From CAVQRC01 sp963715045 (lineage in GTDB: Bacteria; Planctomycetota; Planctomycetia; Pirellulales; Lacipirellulaceae): a stretch of DNA of 64,000 nucleotides. Positions 8,859 to 18,092 of the stretch are shown here, piece by piece. The stretch is taken from assembly GCA_963715045.1 (NCBI GenBank), contig CAVQRC010000004.1:496001-560000 (forward strand), written 5' to 3'. The notes under the pieces are model-generated. The model did not search any database, was not told where the DNA came from, and worked only from the letters and a program-made list of their open reading frames with translations. The translations under genes were made by a program, and so were the position numbers. Each line of letters starts with the position of its first letter. Within the stretch, counting starts at the first letter, position 1.

Positions 8859-9920
8859 ATGACCGCCAAGACCACGCCTGGCAATTTCTTCGAGAATTTT
8901 CGGCTCGGCCAGAAGATTGTCCATCCCACCCCCCGCACCGTGACCGAAGGCGATGTCGCCGTTTACACGGCGCTGTTCGGCGGACGATTCGCAGTCAATT
9001 CATCGTCAGAATTTGCCATCTCACTCGGATTGAAACGAGCGCCGATCGACAGTCTGCTGGCATTTCACATCGTGTTCGGCAAGACCGTCTCCGACATTTC
9101 GCTCAACGCTATCGCCAACCTCGGTTATGCGAGTGGGCGATTCGGGCAACCCGTGTACCCGGGCGATACACTGACGACCACATCGACCGTGATCGGTCTG
9201 AAGCAGAACAAAAACGGGAAAACGGGCATCGTTTATGTGCGTTCAGTCGGCGGCAATCAGCGCGGTGAGACCGTCGTTGATTACGTCCGGTGGGTCATGG
9301 TAAGGAAGCAGGATCCGGACTCTCTCCCGCGCGAGACGGTGGTCCCCGAATTACCCGCGGCCATTGAGGCGGGTGAACTCGCGGTGCCGTTTCAGCTCGG
9401 CGAATCGCCCTACGATACGGTACTGTCCGGCAGTCCACATCTTTGGGAAGACTACGAAGTCGGCGAGCGAATCGACCATGTGGATGGGATGACGATCGAG
9501 GAAGCCGACCACATGCTCGCCACGCGACTGTATCAGAACACGGCCCGAGTGCACTTCAATCAGCACCTCGAACGGGAAGGTCGCTTCGGCCGCCGCATCG
9601 TGTACGGCGGACACATCATGAGCCTCGCCCGCGCTCTGTCGTTCAACGGGCTCAGCAACGCACTGAGCATCGTCGCAATCAACGGCGGTCGTCACACGAA
9701 TCCGGCCTTCGCCGGCGACACGATCTACGCCTGGTCGGAGGTCGTCGACAAGCTGCCGATCCCTGGCCGCGCGGATTTCGCCGGACTGCGGCTCCGCACG
9801 GTGGCGACCAAGGATCGCCCCTGCCATGACTTCCCGTTTCGCGACCAAGACGGGAATATCGATCCCCAGGTGGTATTGGAATTCGATTACACCGTCCTCA
9901 TGCCCCACCGACGGAACTGA
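8859..9920 (+). CDS. mch: Mesaconyl-C1-CoA hydratase (beta-methylmalyl-CoA dehydratase)
   Basis: Dehydrates beta-methylmalyl-CoA to mesaconyl-C1-CoA. The 353-aa protein is a tandem MaoC-like hotdog pair: the N-terminal unit holds TEGDVAVYTALFG and APIDSLLAFHIVFGKTV, the C-terminal unit TRLYQNTARVHFN and RIVYGGHIMSLARALSFNGL. It ends VLEFDYTVLMPHR as in Chloroflexus Mch. It starts 15 bp after mcl and closes the operon. A truncated hsp20 gene lies 53 bp downstream on the same strand. Confidence 0.95.
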   Translation: MTAKTTPGNFFENFRLGQKIVHPTPRTVTEGDVAVYTALFGGRFAVNSSSEFAISLGLKRAPIDSLLAFHIVFGKTVSDISLNAIANLGYASGRFGQPVYPGDTLTTTSTVIGLKQNKNGKTGIVYVRSVGGNQRGETVVDYVRWVMVRKQDPDSLPRETVVPELPAAIEAGELAVPFQLGESPYDTVLSGSPHLWEDYEVGERIDHVDGMTIEEADHMLATRLYQNTARVHFNQHLEREGRFGRRIVYGGHIMSLARALSFNGLSNALSIVAINGGRHTNPAFAGDTIYAWSEVVDKLPIPGRADFAGLRLRTVATKDRPCHDFPFRDQDGNIDPQVVLEFDYTVLMPHRRN

Positions 9921-9973
9921 ATGTCGTTCGCGCGGCGTTCTTCGCAGATTCGCCATTCTGGTGAGGGCTCCGG

Positions 9974-10198
9974 GAAGGAGTCTTGACCATCGAGGGCGAG
10001 CGGAAACTGCAACCGCCCAAAGGGCTGTCCTACCATCGGGTCGAACGTGGACACGGAACGTTCGCCCGCAGCTTCACCCTGCCCGAAGATGTCGAAGCCG
10101 AGAGTATCCGCGCCGAACAGCGTGACGGAATGCTGTATCTGCACTTGCCGAAGCACAAAGAACAGCCGCCGAAGTCGATCAACATCAAAGTGCAGTAA
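9974..10198 (+). pseudogene. 5'-truncated Hsp20 (alpha-crystallin) remnant
   Basis: The frame between an in-frame stop at 9962-9964 and 10198 encodes only the C-terminal half of a small heat-shock protein: EGVLTIEGERK, then YHRVERGHGTFARSFTLPEDV and a final KSINIKV. These match the second half of the alpha-crystallin domain. The N-terminal arm and first strands, about 60-70 residues, are absent, and only 53 bp separate this stretch from the end of mch, too little to hold them. TTG at 9983 could start a 71-aa product, but GGAG sits only 2 bases before it. I read it as a broken gene whose 5' half was lost at the boundary of the bicycle cluster. Confidence 0.75.
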
Positions 10199-10212
10199 AC
10201 GGTCGGCCGCCG

Positions 10213-10404
10213 TTACTTGCCCGCGGCGGCCTTGTCGGCCTCGGCTTTCCGCGCCGCGGCCAGACGCGCGCGACGCGGTTCATCCGCCTGCGAGACGGCG
10301 CATTGCGGATGAATCCCGTTGGGTGAGTACGACGAATGCCCGCAGATCGGACAGGTCTTGTGCCGTGCTTGCGGGAGGATCGGGGTCGGCTTCTTGTGAT
10401 TCAT
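10213..10404 (-). CDS. Small zinc-ribbon-like protein, function unknown
   Basis: A 63-aa basic protein with one CPICG knuckle and a later HPQC, so CxxC-x(13)-HPQC may bind a metal. The tail is rich in Ala, Arg and Lys. Proteins of this kind (HKTCPICGHSSYSPNGIHPQ core) seem familiar to me from planctomycete genomes, but I know of no assigned function. It is convergent with the hsp20 remnant. Confidence 0.65.
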   Translation of the reverse strand: MNHKKPTPILPQARHKTCPICGHSSYSPNGIHPQCAVSQADEPRRARLAAARKAEADKAAAGK

Positions 10405-10526
10405 GATTCTGTCGATCCCTTGCGGTTGATATCAGCCTGATGAGTACTTGAAGCCGTGGCGAAACGTGTCTCTACCACCTTGATTGCCGCGCGTGAGAAG
10501 CCTGAAACCGAGGGTCGAAAGATGCG

Positions 10527-10709
10527 CTAGCTTGTTTCGCTGTGCATTGCGCGAATCTCCCCCAGTTCTGTGGACAGTCGTAACCGCAAGGGGCTTTCAG
10601 GATTCATGTCGTCGAGCACGGATTCCGCCTCGGCGAGGGTGAGTGCGGTGACTGGTTGGCCCCGAAAGAGCTGTTGCCAGAGTCGCCTGGCATCGCTTTC
10701 ATCCAACAT
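10527..10709 (-). CDS. Small hypothetical protein
   Basis: A 60-aa acidic, probably helical protein without recognised domain. The start at 10709 is supported by AGGAG 8 bases upstream; the longer ORF to 10769 has no such support. It lies directly downstream of the next minus-strand gene and may be co-transcribed with it. Confidence 0.55.
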   Translation of the reverse strand: MLDESDARRLWQQLFRGQPVTALTLAEAESVLDDMNPESPLRLRLSTELGEIRAMHSETS

Positions 10710-10771
10710 CGCTGTTGCTCCTGTGAGACTCGTCTTGCTGGCTGAGTAGCGCGGGCCAGCGAGCCGCAAGT

Positions 10772-11302
10772 TCAGTCCTTACGCGCGGGCGTTTGCTGAC
10801 TCTCCAACGGTCGCGGGCGGTTTACCCGGAGTTCGCGGTACCGTCGAATCACCGATTGAAACGGCATTCCATCCACCAGTTCATACCTTTCGGCGCGAAC
10901 GAACCAGAAGGCCAGCCCGCCCTTGTTGTGAGCTGGCGAAACAAGAGATGCCTCGGAACGTACGCCGAGAGAACCCTTGCGGCCGGTCTTCCTCCAGCCA
11001 CGACTCTCCATAATGATTCGCACGAGAACGCCGATCGCCTGCCGCAAACGTTGTGTCCGGCGGGGGTGAATTCCCGACAGAAAAGTGTTGATCGAATCTT
11101 GCGCTTCGAGTTCCCGCACGACACCCGCCAGGGGTGCGCGGTCGTGATGGATTTCGGCCTCCTCCATCCGCCGTTGCCGCGACTGAAGGTTGAAGAACTC
11201 GAGCACCTGGTCGAAGGGCTGATTGGTGTCATTGAGGACGTCCGCGAACGTTCGGCCCTGTTTGTCTTTGAGAAACGATTCGCGGGTCACGGTGATCGAC
11301 AT
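10772..11302 (-). CDS. Hypothetical protein
   Basis: A 176-aa soluble protein with no signal peptide and no domain I recognise. The N-terminal third is predicted helical (VLNDTNQPFDQVLEFFNLQSR), and the C-terminal part contains GGLAFWFVRAERYELVDGMPF followed by a basic Pro/Gln-rich tail. The frame has coding character throughout and is unbroken, unlike the genes upstream of it. The start is unsupported by a good ribosome site. Confidence 0.55.
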   Translation of the reverse strand: MSITVTRESFLKDKQGRTFADVLNDTNQPFDQVLEFFNLQSRQRRMEEAEIHHDRAPLAGVVRELEAQDSINTFLSGIHPRRTQRLRQAIGVLVRIIMESRGWRKTGRKGSLGVRSEASLVSPAHNKGGLAFWFVRAERYELVDGMPFQSVIRRYRELRVNRPRPLESQQTPARKD

Positions 11303-11521
11303 GGATCAACTCTGGGGGGAGGAACCGCAAACGGCCACGGAAGTCGCACATTCGAATATTGTACCTGCAAAACAGTGATCTGCACACGCGCGGAATCCTG
11401 TAAGGCGGACCAGATTGGCAGGAAATTCGTCCGCGAGCGCGAGTCGAGAAACTCCGCTCGCCGCCGCCGGCGCCAGGCCTGAACCACGCTCGCTCGGGGC
11501 ACCCTCGATCGGCAACCGGTT

Positions 11522-12291
11522 TCACAGCACCCGGCCGGCTGTGCCAGCAGCGGTCGATCGCTGTCAGGACCACGCCAATCGGCTCTTGAATGACTTCATC
11601 CGCCAAGTCGTCCAGCGGGGTCGAATCTCGATTGATGATCACCAGTCGACTGCCATGGCGTTTGGCCATCGCCGGCAGATCGGCCGCCGGGGTCACCACC
11701 AGCGACGAACCAATGGCCAGTAGCAGATCGGCGTTCCGACATAACTCGTAAGCCGCGTCCAGCACCTCGACTGGGAGAGCCTGGCCGAACGAAACCGTGG
11801 CGTGTTTCAGCCGACCGTCTCCGCAGCCTCGGCAGGCCGGCACGGTGGAGGTCGCCTAGAAACTCGGCGATCAATGGTTGGGCATCGTATCGCGCGCCGC
11901 AGTCTTGACACTCGATTTCGCGGGCCGTGCCGTGCAGTTCGAGCACGTTTCGGCTTCCGGCAAGCTGGTGCAGCCCATCGATGTTCTGCGTGATCACGCC
12001 GCGAACTTTCTCCTGGAGCTCCCATTGAGCGATCACCTGATGACCCGCATTCGGTTCGGCGTCGGCGAAGTCACGATGCCCTTCGGATTTCTGCCGCCAG
12101 TATTCATGGCGGGCGTCGGCACTGGCCATGAATTCGTCGTAGTAGACGGTCCGGTACTTCGTCCAGATCCCGCCCGGCGAGCGAAAATCGGGAATCCCAC
12201 TCTCGGTGCTGATCCCCGCGCCCGTGAACACGACCGTGCAAGCGGACTTGTCGAGCCAGTCGGCGATGCCTGCCGTAACTTGAGGGTCCAT
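11522..12291 (-). CDS. NAD-dependent protein deacylase, sirtuin family (frame-disrupted)
   Basis: Sir2-type enzyme removing acyl groups from protein lysines with NAD. From the start at 12291 the frame carries FTGAGISTESGIPDFRSP, TQNIDGLHQLAGSRNVLELHG (split here only by reading) and the first zinc knuckle CQDC. Around 11843 the frame breaks; the next frame supplies the second knuckle CRGC, IGSSLVV and VIINRDSTP. A second break near 11545 would let the protein end at a TGA at 11522-11524, giving the normal length of about 255 residues; without it the frame runs on as non-conserved sequence to 11229. The conserved pieces are intact, so sequencing error is likelier than decay. Confidence 0.85.
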
Positions 12292-12433
12292 GCCGCTCCC
12301 TTTCTCCCCGGTTGAATTCAGTGCTCGGAAACTCCGGCCTGCCTGAGCCGTGTTTCAAACCGAGTGCTGATCGCAGTGATGTCCAACAACGACGTTTCCC
12401 GGCTGCGTCGACGTGGTCCGATTCGACTTGCCT

Positions 12434-13476
12434 TTACACTCCCCTCCAGGCGATCTGGTCCGGACCGAACACGCCGTGTTCGGTGATAATCGCGCGAATC
12501 AATCTGGCCGGCGTGACGTCGAAGGCCGGGTTATAGACGTCGATGCCTTCGGGCGCCGTCGCGGTGCCAAAACCGCGGGTGACTTCGGCAGGGGGGCGTT
12601 GTTCGATCGGGATCTCGTCACCGCTGTCGAGGGAAAAGTCGATCGTCGTTGTAGGGGCGGCGATGTAGAACGGGATCCCGTGTGCGGCGGCCAGGACGGC
12701 GACGCCGTACGTACCGATCTTGTTGGCCGTGTCGCCGTTGGCGGCGATCCGATCGGCGCCTGTGATGACGGCCTGAACCTTGCCTTCCCGCATGACCTGG
12801 GCGGCCATCGAATCGCAGATGAGCGTGGCCGGAATACCTCGCTGGCACGAGTTCCCACGAAGTCAGCCGGGCGCCCTGCAGCAGCGGGCGGGTCTCGTCG
12901 ACATACACGTGAACCTGTTTGCCCTCCGCCGTAGCGGTGAAGATCACGGCCAGCGCCGTTCCGTAGTCGGCCGTCGCGAGTCCGCCCGCGTTGCAATGTG
13001 TGAGCACGCCATCGCGATCGGACAGCAGCAGCGGCCCCGTGACGCCCGATGGCACGGCAAATCCGGCGGTCTTCTTCGTGGATCGCGCGGGCCTCAACGA
13101 GCAGTCGCTCGGCAACCTCGTGTCCCGTGGAGGTCGGTGGGGTGGCGATCGCGACCTGCTTCATCCGCTCAATTGCCCAGAACAGGTTGACTGCGGTCGG
13201 TCGGCTCGTCGCCAGGAGGGATACGACTTCTTCCACCCGGCAGAGGGCTGCCGCTCGATGGGCGCCGGCGAATTCCCGGAGGGCCAGCACGACCCCGTAC
13301 GCGGCAGCGATGCCGATTGCCGGGGCACCGCGGACGCGGAGCACACGGATCGCCTCCCACACCTCTTCGGGAGAATCGCAGCGGTGGGGGGCGACGCGGA
13401 GCGGGAGCTGCGTCTGGTCGAGCAACATGAGATGCCCGTCGATCTCTCCCTGCCACTCAAGCGTCGGGATGGTCAT
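12434..13476 (-). CDS. mtnA: S-methyl-5-thioribose-1-phosphate isomerase (frame-disrupted)
   Basis: Methionine-salvage enzyme converting methylthioribose-1-phosphate to the ribulose form. Three frames together give a complete protein: residues from 13476 include the N-terminal RVRGAPAIGIAAAYGV; the middle frame gives LLSDRDGVLTHCNAGGLATAD with the catalytic Cys; the last frame (to 12434) gives ITGADRIAANGDTANKIGTY with the catalytic Asp and ends IITEHGVFGPDQIAW. Breaks lie near 13080 and between 12810 and 12870. The related eIF2B alpha-type fold is a possible alternative, but both catalytic residues of MtnA are present. Confidence 0.9.
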
Positions 13477-13578
13477 GTTCGTGATCTCGTTGCTGGGGAC
13501 GATCGACGCCCCCTCGTGATTCGCATGGGCGGCGGGCGGGAATCGCCGATACGATGCCGCAGAGTGCGCGACCCGATG

Positions 13579-14695
13579 TCAGCTCACGAAAGCGGCACGA
13601 TACGGCAGGTCGAAGGTCTCGGCGACGGCCCGATGTGTCGCTTCACCGCGATAAATGTTGGCCGCGGTGGCAATCGACGGATTCTCCGCCGCTTCTTCGA
13701 AATTGTCGCATCCGGCAATCTTCAGGACCCAGGGCAGCGTCACGTTGCACAGGGCGAAGGTGCTGGTGCGGCCGACCGCGCCCGGCATGTTCGTGACGCA
13801 GTAGTGCACGACGTCGTCGACAATGAACGTCGGCTCGCTGTGCGTGGTCGGCCGGCTGGTGGCGACGCAGCCGCCCTGATCGATCGCCACGTCGATGATC
13901 ACGCTGCCGGGCTTCATCAGCTTCGCAGGTCGTCCTCGTCGACGAGCCGCGGTGCCTTGGCTCCGGGGATCAGCACGGCGCCGATCACCAGGTCGGCCAG
14001 CCGCAGACTTGCTCGCGGATCGTGTGACGGTCGCTGAACAGGACGTTGACGTTGGCGGCATGATGTCGTCGAGGTAGCGCAGCCGATCCATGTTGACGTC
14101 GAGCAGCGCGACGTTGGCCTGGAAGCCGGCGGCGATCTTGGCGGCATTGGCTCCGACCACGCCGCCGCCGAGGATCGCGATGTGGGCCGGCGCCACGCCG
14201 GGCACGCCGCCCAGCAGGATGCCGCGGCCCATCTGCGGCCGTTCGAGGTACTTGGCCCCTTCCTGGATGCTCATCCGCCCGGCCACTTCGCTCATCGGCG
14301 TCAAGCAGCGGCAACCGCCCTCGGTCGTCTCGCCAGCGTTTCGTAGGCCACGCACGTGGCGCCCGAGCCGAGCATCGCTTCGGTCAGCTGCGCGATCGGC
14401 GGCGAAGTGAAAGTAGGTGAACAGGATCTGGCCGGGGCGAATCAGCGGCCATTCCGCCGGTTGCGGCTCCTTGACCTTGACGCATCGATGTCGGCCCGGC
14501 GAAGACCTTCCGCGGCGGTGCCGACCATCTCGGCCCCCTGCTGCAGGTAGTCGTGTCGGGGAGTCCGGACCCGAGGCCCGCTCCCGATTCGACCAGCACC
14601 TGGTGCCCCGGCGCGCGAGCTCCTCCACGCCGACCGGCAGCATGGCGACCCGGTATTCGTCCTGCTTGATCTTCTTGCGGAACGCCGACAATCAT
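13579..14695 (-). CDS. ald: Alanine dehydrogenase (many frame breaks)
   Basis: NAD-dependent interconversion of alanine and pyruvate plus ammonia. Fragments spread over all three frames assemble into a full-length Ald: MIVGVPQE at 14695, DEYRVAMLPVGVEELARRG, VESGAGLGSGLPD, VKVKEPQPAEWPLIRPGQIL, LTPMSEVAGRMSIQEGAKYL, the Rossmann motif ILGGGVVGANAAKIAAGF, and the C-terminal ENPSIATAANIYRGEATHRA. At least eight shifts are needed within 1.1 kb while each fragment stays highly conserved, which is the signature of poor base calling rather than neutral decay. It lies downstream of der on the minus strand. Confidence 0.9.
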
Positions 14696-14768
14696 CGCCA
14701 GACCTCCGCCGACCGGCAAGCGCGACATACCGCATTTCGATCAGACCTACCGAACTGTCTGGCGAAGT

Positions 14769-16177
14769 CTAAGCCGGGCCATCAGACGGATCCTCATCTC
14801 CGTCACGTTGCGGCTCGGCGGCAACTGCCGCGTCGATTTCGTCGCGGCGGTCGCGCTCAGCCGTTTGCGGAGATAGAGCTTGATCGGCACTTCGCCGAAG
14901 TCGAGCTCGTCGCGGAACACGCCCAGCAGATAGCGCTGGTAGTGCTTGGAGAGCGAGGTCGGGTTGTTGCAGAACAGGACGATCGTGGGCGGCTGGACGC
15001 CGACCTGCGTGGCGTAGTAGATCTTCGGGCGGCGGTTCCGCACCACCGGCGGCGGGTTGCGCCGATCGCGTCGCGGACCAGCTCGATTCAGCTGCCCGGT
15101 CGTGACCCGCTGGCGCGATTGCTTGAACAGCATCTGGCCGTGGTTCAGCAGGGCTCTTGACGTTCTTGCCGGTCTGCGCCGGTGATGAACGCGATCGGCA
15201 CGTAGCGCATGGTGCGGAACGTGTCCTGAGGTAGTCGACCCACTTCTCCGTCGGCATGTGCTGAGCAGTCAGGTCCCACTTGTTGACGACGAAGATGCAC
15301 GGCTTGTACTGGCCGGCGATGTAGTCGCACAGTTGCTTGTCGACCTTGCTGATCCGTTGGCCTGCGTCGAAGAACATCAGCACCACGATCGGCCCGGCGG
15401 ATGCTCCGCTGGGCGCGGTGCGTGCTGTAGAAGTCGATGTCGGTGCGGACGCTCTTGGCGCGGCGCAAGCCGGGCGTGTCGATCGCGATGAACGCCTTGC
15501 CGTCGAGTTCGAACCGTACGTCGACACTGTCGCGCGTGGTGCCGGGAACTTCACTGACAATCATCCGCTCGGCATCGGCCAGCGTGTTGACGAACGTGCT
15601 CTTGCCCACGTTGCGCCGGCCGACGATGGCGACCTTCATCTCGGGCTCGGCGTCGGCGCGGAGTCAGACTCTTCCGAGGGTTCGGGCAACCGCTCGAGGA
15701 TCATGTCCGTCAGCTCGCTCTTGCCGCGATTCTGCTGCGTGCTGACCTTGACGAGCTTTCCCCGCCGAGTCGGTAGAATTCGTCGGCCTCGGAATCGAGC
15801 CTCTCGTGGTCGGTCTTATTGGCGACGCACAGGATCGGAACGTCGACGTAACGCAATCGCTTGGCCACTTCCTCGTCGAGCGGCAGGATGCCCTCCCGGG
15901 TGTCGACCACGAACAGGATCACGTCCGCCGACTCGATCGCCGTTTCGATCTGTTCCTGATGTGCTCGGTCAAGTTGTCGACGTCGTCGATGCCCCATTCC
16001 ACCCGTGTCGACGAGTTCAAAATACCGGTCGTCGACACACATCAGGTGGGTCAATCGATCGCGGGTCACGCCGGGCTGATCGTCGACGATCGCCAGCCGG
16101 ACGCCGGCGAGCCAATTGAGCAGGCTGGACTTGCCGACGTTCGGCCGACCAACGATCACCACTTGAGGTACGGCCAT
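14769..16177 (-). CDS. der: GTPase Der (many frame breaks)
   Basis: Tandem-GTPase ribosome assembly factor. The first G domain begins at ATG 16177 (VVIVGRPNVGKSSLLNWLAG, then DTGGMG and VANKTDHERL), the second holds AIVGRRNVGKSTFVNTLADA, DTPGLRRAKSV and VVNKWDL, and the C-terminal KH-like domain gives PTIVLFCNNPTSLSKHYQRY followed by EVPIKLYLRKR. These pieces lie in different frames; at least six indels are needed between 15990 and 15080. TTG at 16183 could add two residues. The end at 14769 leaves a short acidic tail; another frame stops at 14747. Divergent from the glycosylase gene. Confidence 0.9.
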
Positions 16178-16415
16178 AACCAATCAGCAGCGGGGGGATA
16201 GACGCGGGGAGAGTGAAAGCCGCGGGGGGAGTATTTCCGCGAGGACCGCGGTTCATAATAGCTCGCTTGCCGCCGGCCTCATAGCTGGTGTGCTTCTGTG
16301 AGCCGCCGCCAATCGTTACACTCACGCGGCGGGTAAGTTTGTCGGCCGCAATATCTCCCGCCCCCCCCCACCCGTGCACGACCGTCGTTCTGTGGCTGAC
16401 GGAGGAGTCAGTTTC

Positions 16416-17229
16416 ATGCGAAGCCCCGAGGATTATCGTCAACCTCTGGTGGAGTATCTCGAGCGTCTCCAGGCGTCCGGCCTGCGGCAGCTGCCGCGGC
16501 CTGGGACCGTCTCGGCCGACCTTGATCGCCCCCAACTTGCCTCGGAATCGGATATGCACGACCGCCAACCTGCTTCCCCATCCGCCGCCGAGCGGTCCGA
16601 CCAGACACCCGCCACGAACGACAGTGGGTTCGCTGGCGAACAGGCCTCCGCATTGTCGACCGCCGCGACGCTGGAGGCTCTTTCCCAGGAAGTCGCCAGC
16701 TGTACCCGCTGTGCGGACCTCGTGGCTAATCGCTCGCAAACCGTGTTCGGCGTTGGTAATCCTCAGCGCGGCTGTGTTTCCTGGGCGAAGGTCCGGGAGC
16801 GGACGAGGATCGGCAGGGCATTCCGTTCGTCGGCCGGGCAGGCAAATTACTGGACGAAATTCTCGATAAGGGAATGCGGATTCGTCGCGATGACGTTTAC
16901 ATTCTCAATGTCGTAAAGTGCCGCCCACCGCAGAACCGGACCCCAACTGCCACCGAGGCGGATCACTGTCGCCCGTTTCTGCTGCGGCAGCTCGAATTGA
17001 TCGCTCCCGAGTTTATTTGCTGCCTGGCGCGTGCGCCGCGCAGAATCTTCTTCAGACCACCACGGCGATTGGAAAGCTCCGCGGTCGCGTCCATCACGTT
17101 GGTCCCTACCAAGTGGTCTGTACCTACCACCCCGCCTATCTGCTGCGTAACCCGTCCGCCAAGAAGCAGACCTGGGAAGACATCCAGATGTTGATGAGCC
17201 TGATGGGCATTTCTGCTCCCAAAAACTGA
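16416..17229 (+). CDS. Uracil-DNA glycosylase, [4Fe-4S] family (frame-disrupted)
   Basis: Family 4/5-type DNA repair enzyme that excises uracil. The start has a strong GGAGGAG 8 bases upstream. About 95 low-complexity N-terminal residues precede the cluster-binding segment CTRCADL. The frame then breaks near 16770; the next frame encodes FLGEGPGADEDRQGIPFVG, the substrate loop, and KCRPPQNRTPTA. A second break near 17020 leads to VCTYHPAYLLRNP, the C-terminal HPxxLLR motif, and the stop. The N-terminal extension is longer than in most bacterial homologues. Net length is one base off a multiple of three, as in several other genes here. Confidence 0.87.
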
Positions 17230-17475
17230 ACCCTCAGGGCTGTGGTGCCGACTTTGACGGTTGCGCAAACTGCCCGGCAGCGAGATTGCCAGTCTTGCGG
17301 ATCGTAGTCGGACGCCGCGCGAACTTCTTGCCAGCTTTGAGGTTGCACTGGTTTGCAGTCCTCCACATGGTTGGTACAGTCGAGGTTCTGCTCCGCCAGT
17401 TGACCGCTTGTTGCTGTGCCGCGATCGCGTTCACTTCACGTCACAGCAACACAATTTGACGCCCCATACCGCGCG

Positions 17476-18045
17476 ATGATTCTCCCTGAACAACCCGAAC
17501 GTGACGAAGTTGACGAATTGCTCCGCAACGCTCAACTTCGCGATGAACTCGAACCTTTGCTCGACGATTCCGTCACGTGGTTGAATCGGCAGCGGGTGAC
17601 GATCCAGGTCGAGAATGAGTTTCTGGCTTCGATTCTCGAATGGGAGCGGGCACCTATCGTGCCGATCAGTAAGTGGTTCGAACCGGAACTCGTGCTGCCT
17701 CCTCACGACCGGATCGACGACACGCTGCTGCACGAGATTCTGTGGCAGACGATCCGCAAGCTACATAGCCGACGAATCGTTCTGGACTTCACCGACCATC
17801 TCTCCGATCGGCAGCTCTACTGTCTGATTTACCGCGACATCCTCGCGGCTCAGGAGAAGAAGATTGAGCGGACCGACAGCTATCTGCATTGGGATTGTTC
17901 AGACGCCGAAAACGATCCCGAAACCTGGCTTCGTTACTACGCCTCGGAAGAAGAACGGGTGATGTGGGAGGACGACCTCGAGGGTCCGTTGCCACCGCAT
18001 GAGGACCCTCCTTACCCCCGCGAACTGCCGCGGGCACCGATGTAG
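17476..18045 (+). CDS. Conserved hypothetical protein
   Basis: A 189-aa acidic, soluble protein. It begins MILPEQPERDEVDELLRNA and has a regular, codon-consistent frame with many Asp, Glu, Trp and Leu residues (LHWDCSDAENDPETWLRYY). No signal peptide, membrane segment or known domain is visible. The ORF is open upstream to 17416, but residues before 17476 do not look coding. It is convergent with hemW. No function is proposed. Confidence 0.7.
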   Translation: MILPEQPERDEVDELLRNAQLRDELEPLLDDSVTWLNRQRVTIQVENEFLASILEWERAPIVPISKWFEPELVLPPHDRIDDTLLHEILWQTIRKLHSRRIVLDFTDHLSDRQLYCLIYRDILAAQEKKIERTDSYLHWDCSDAENDPETWLRYYASEEERVMWEDDLEGPLPPHEDPPYPRELPRAPM

Positions 18046-18092
18046 GACTCGCTCATCGTGCGGGGCGGTCGGCGGCAGCGAGCCGCGGCCCG

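Noticed and set aside
7806..8924. 372-aa minus-strand ORF across mcl
   Set aside because: Antisense to a highly conserved lyase; no motif or ribosome site.
17234..17434. Small minus-strand ORF (66 aa) beyond the glycosylase gene
   Set aside because: Part of it looks coding, but start and conservation cannot be supported and the region lies in an error-prone stretch.
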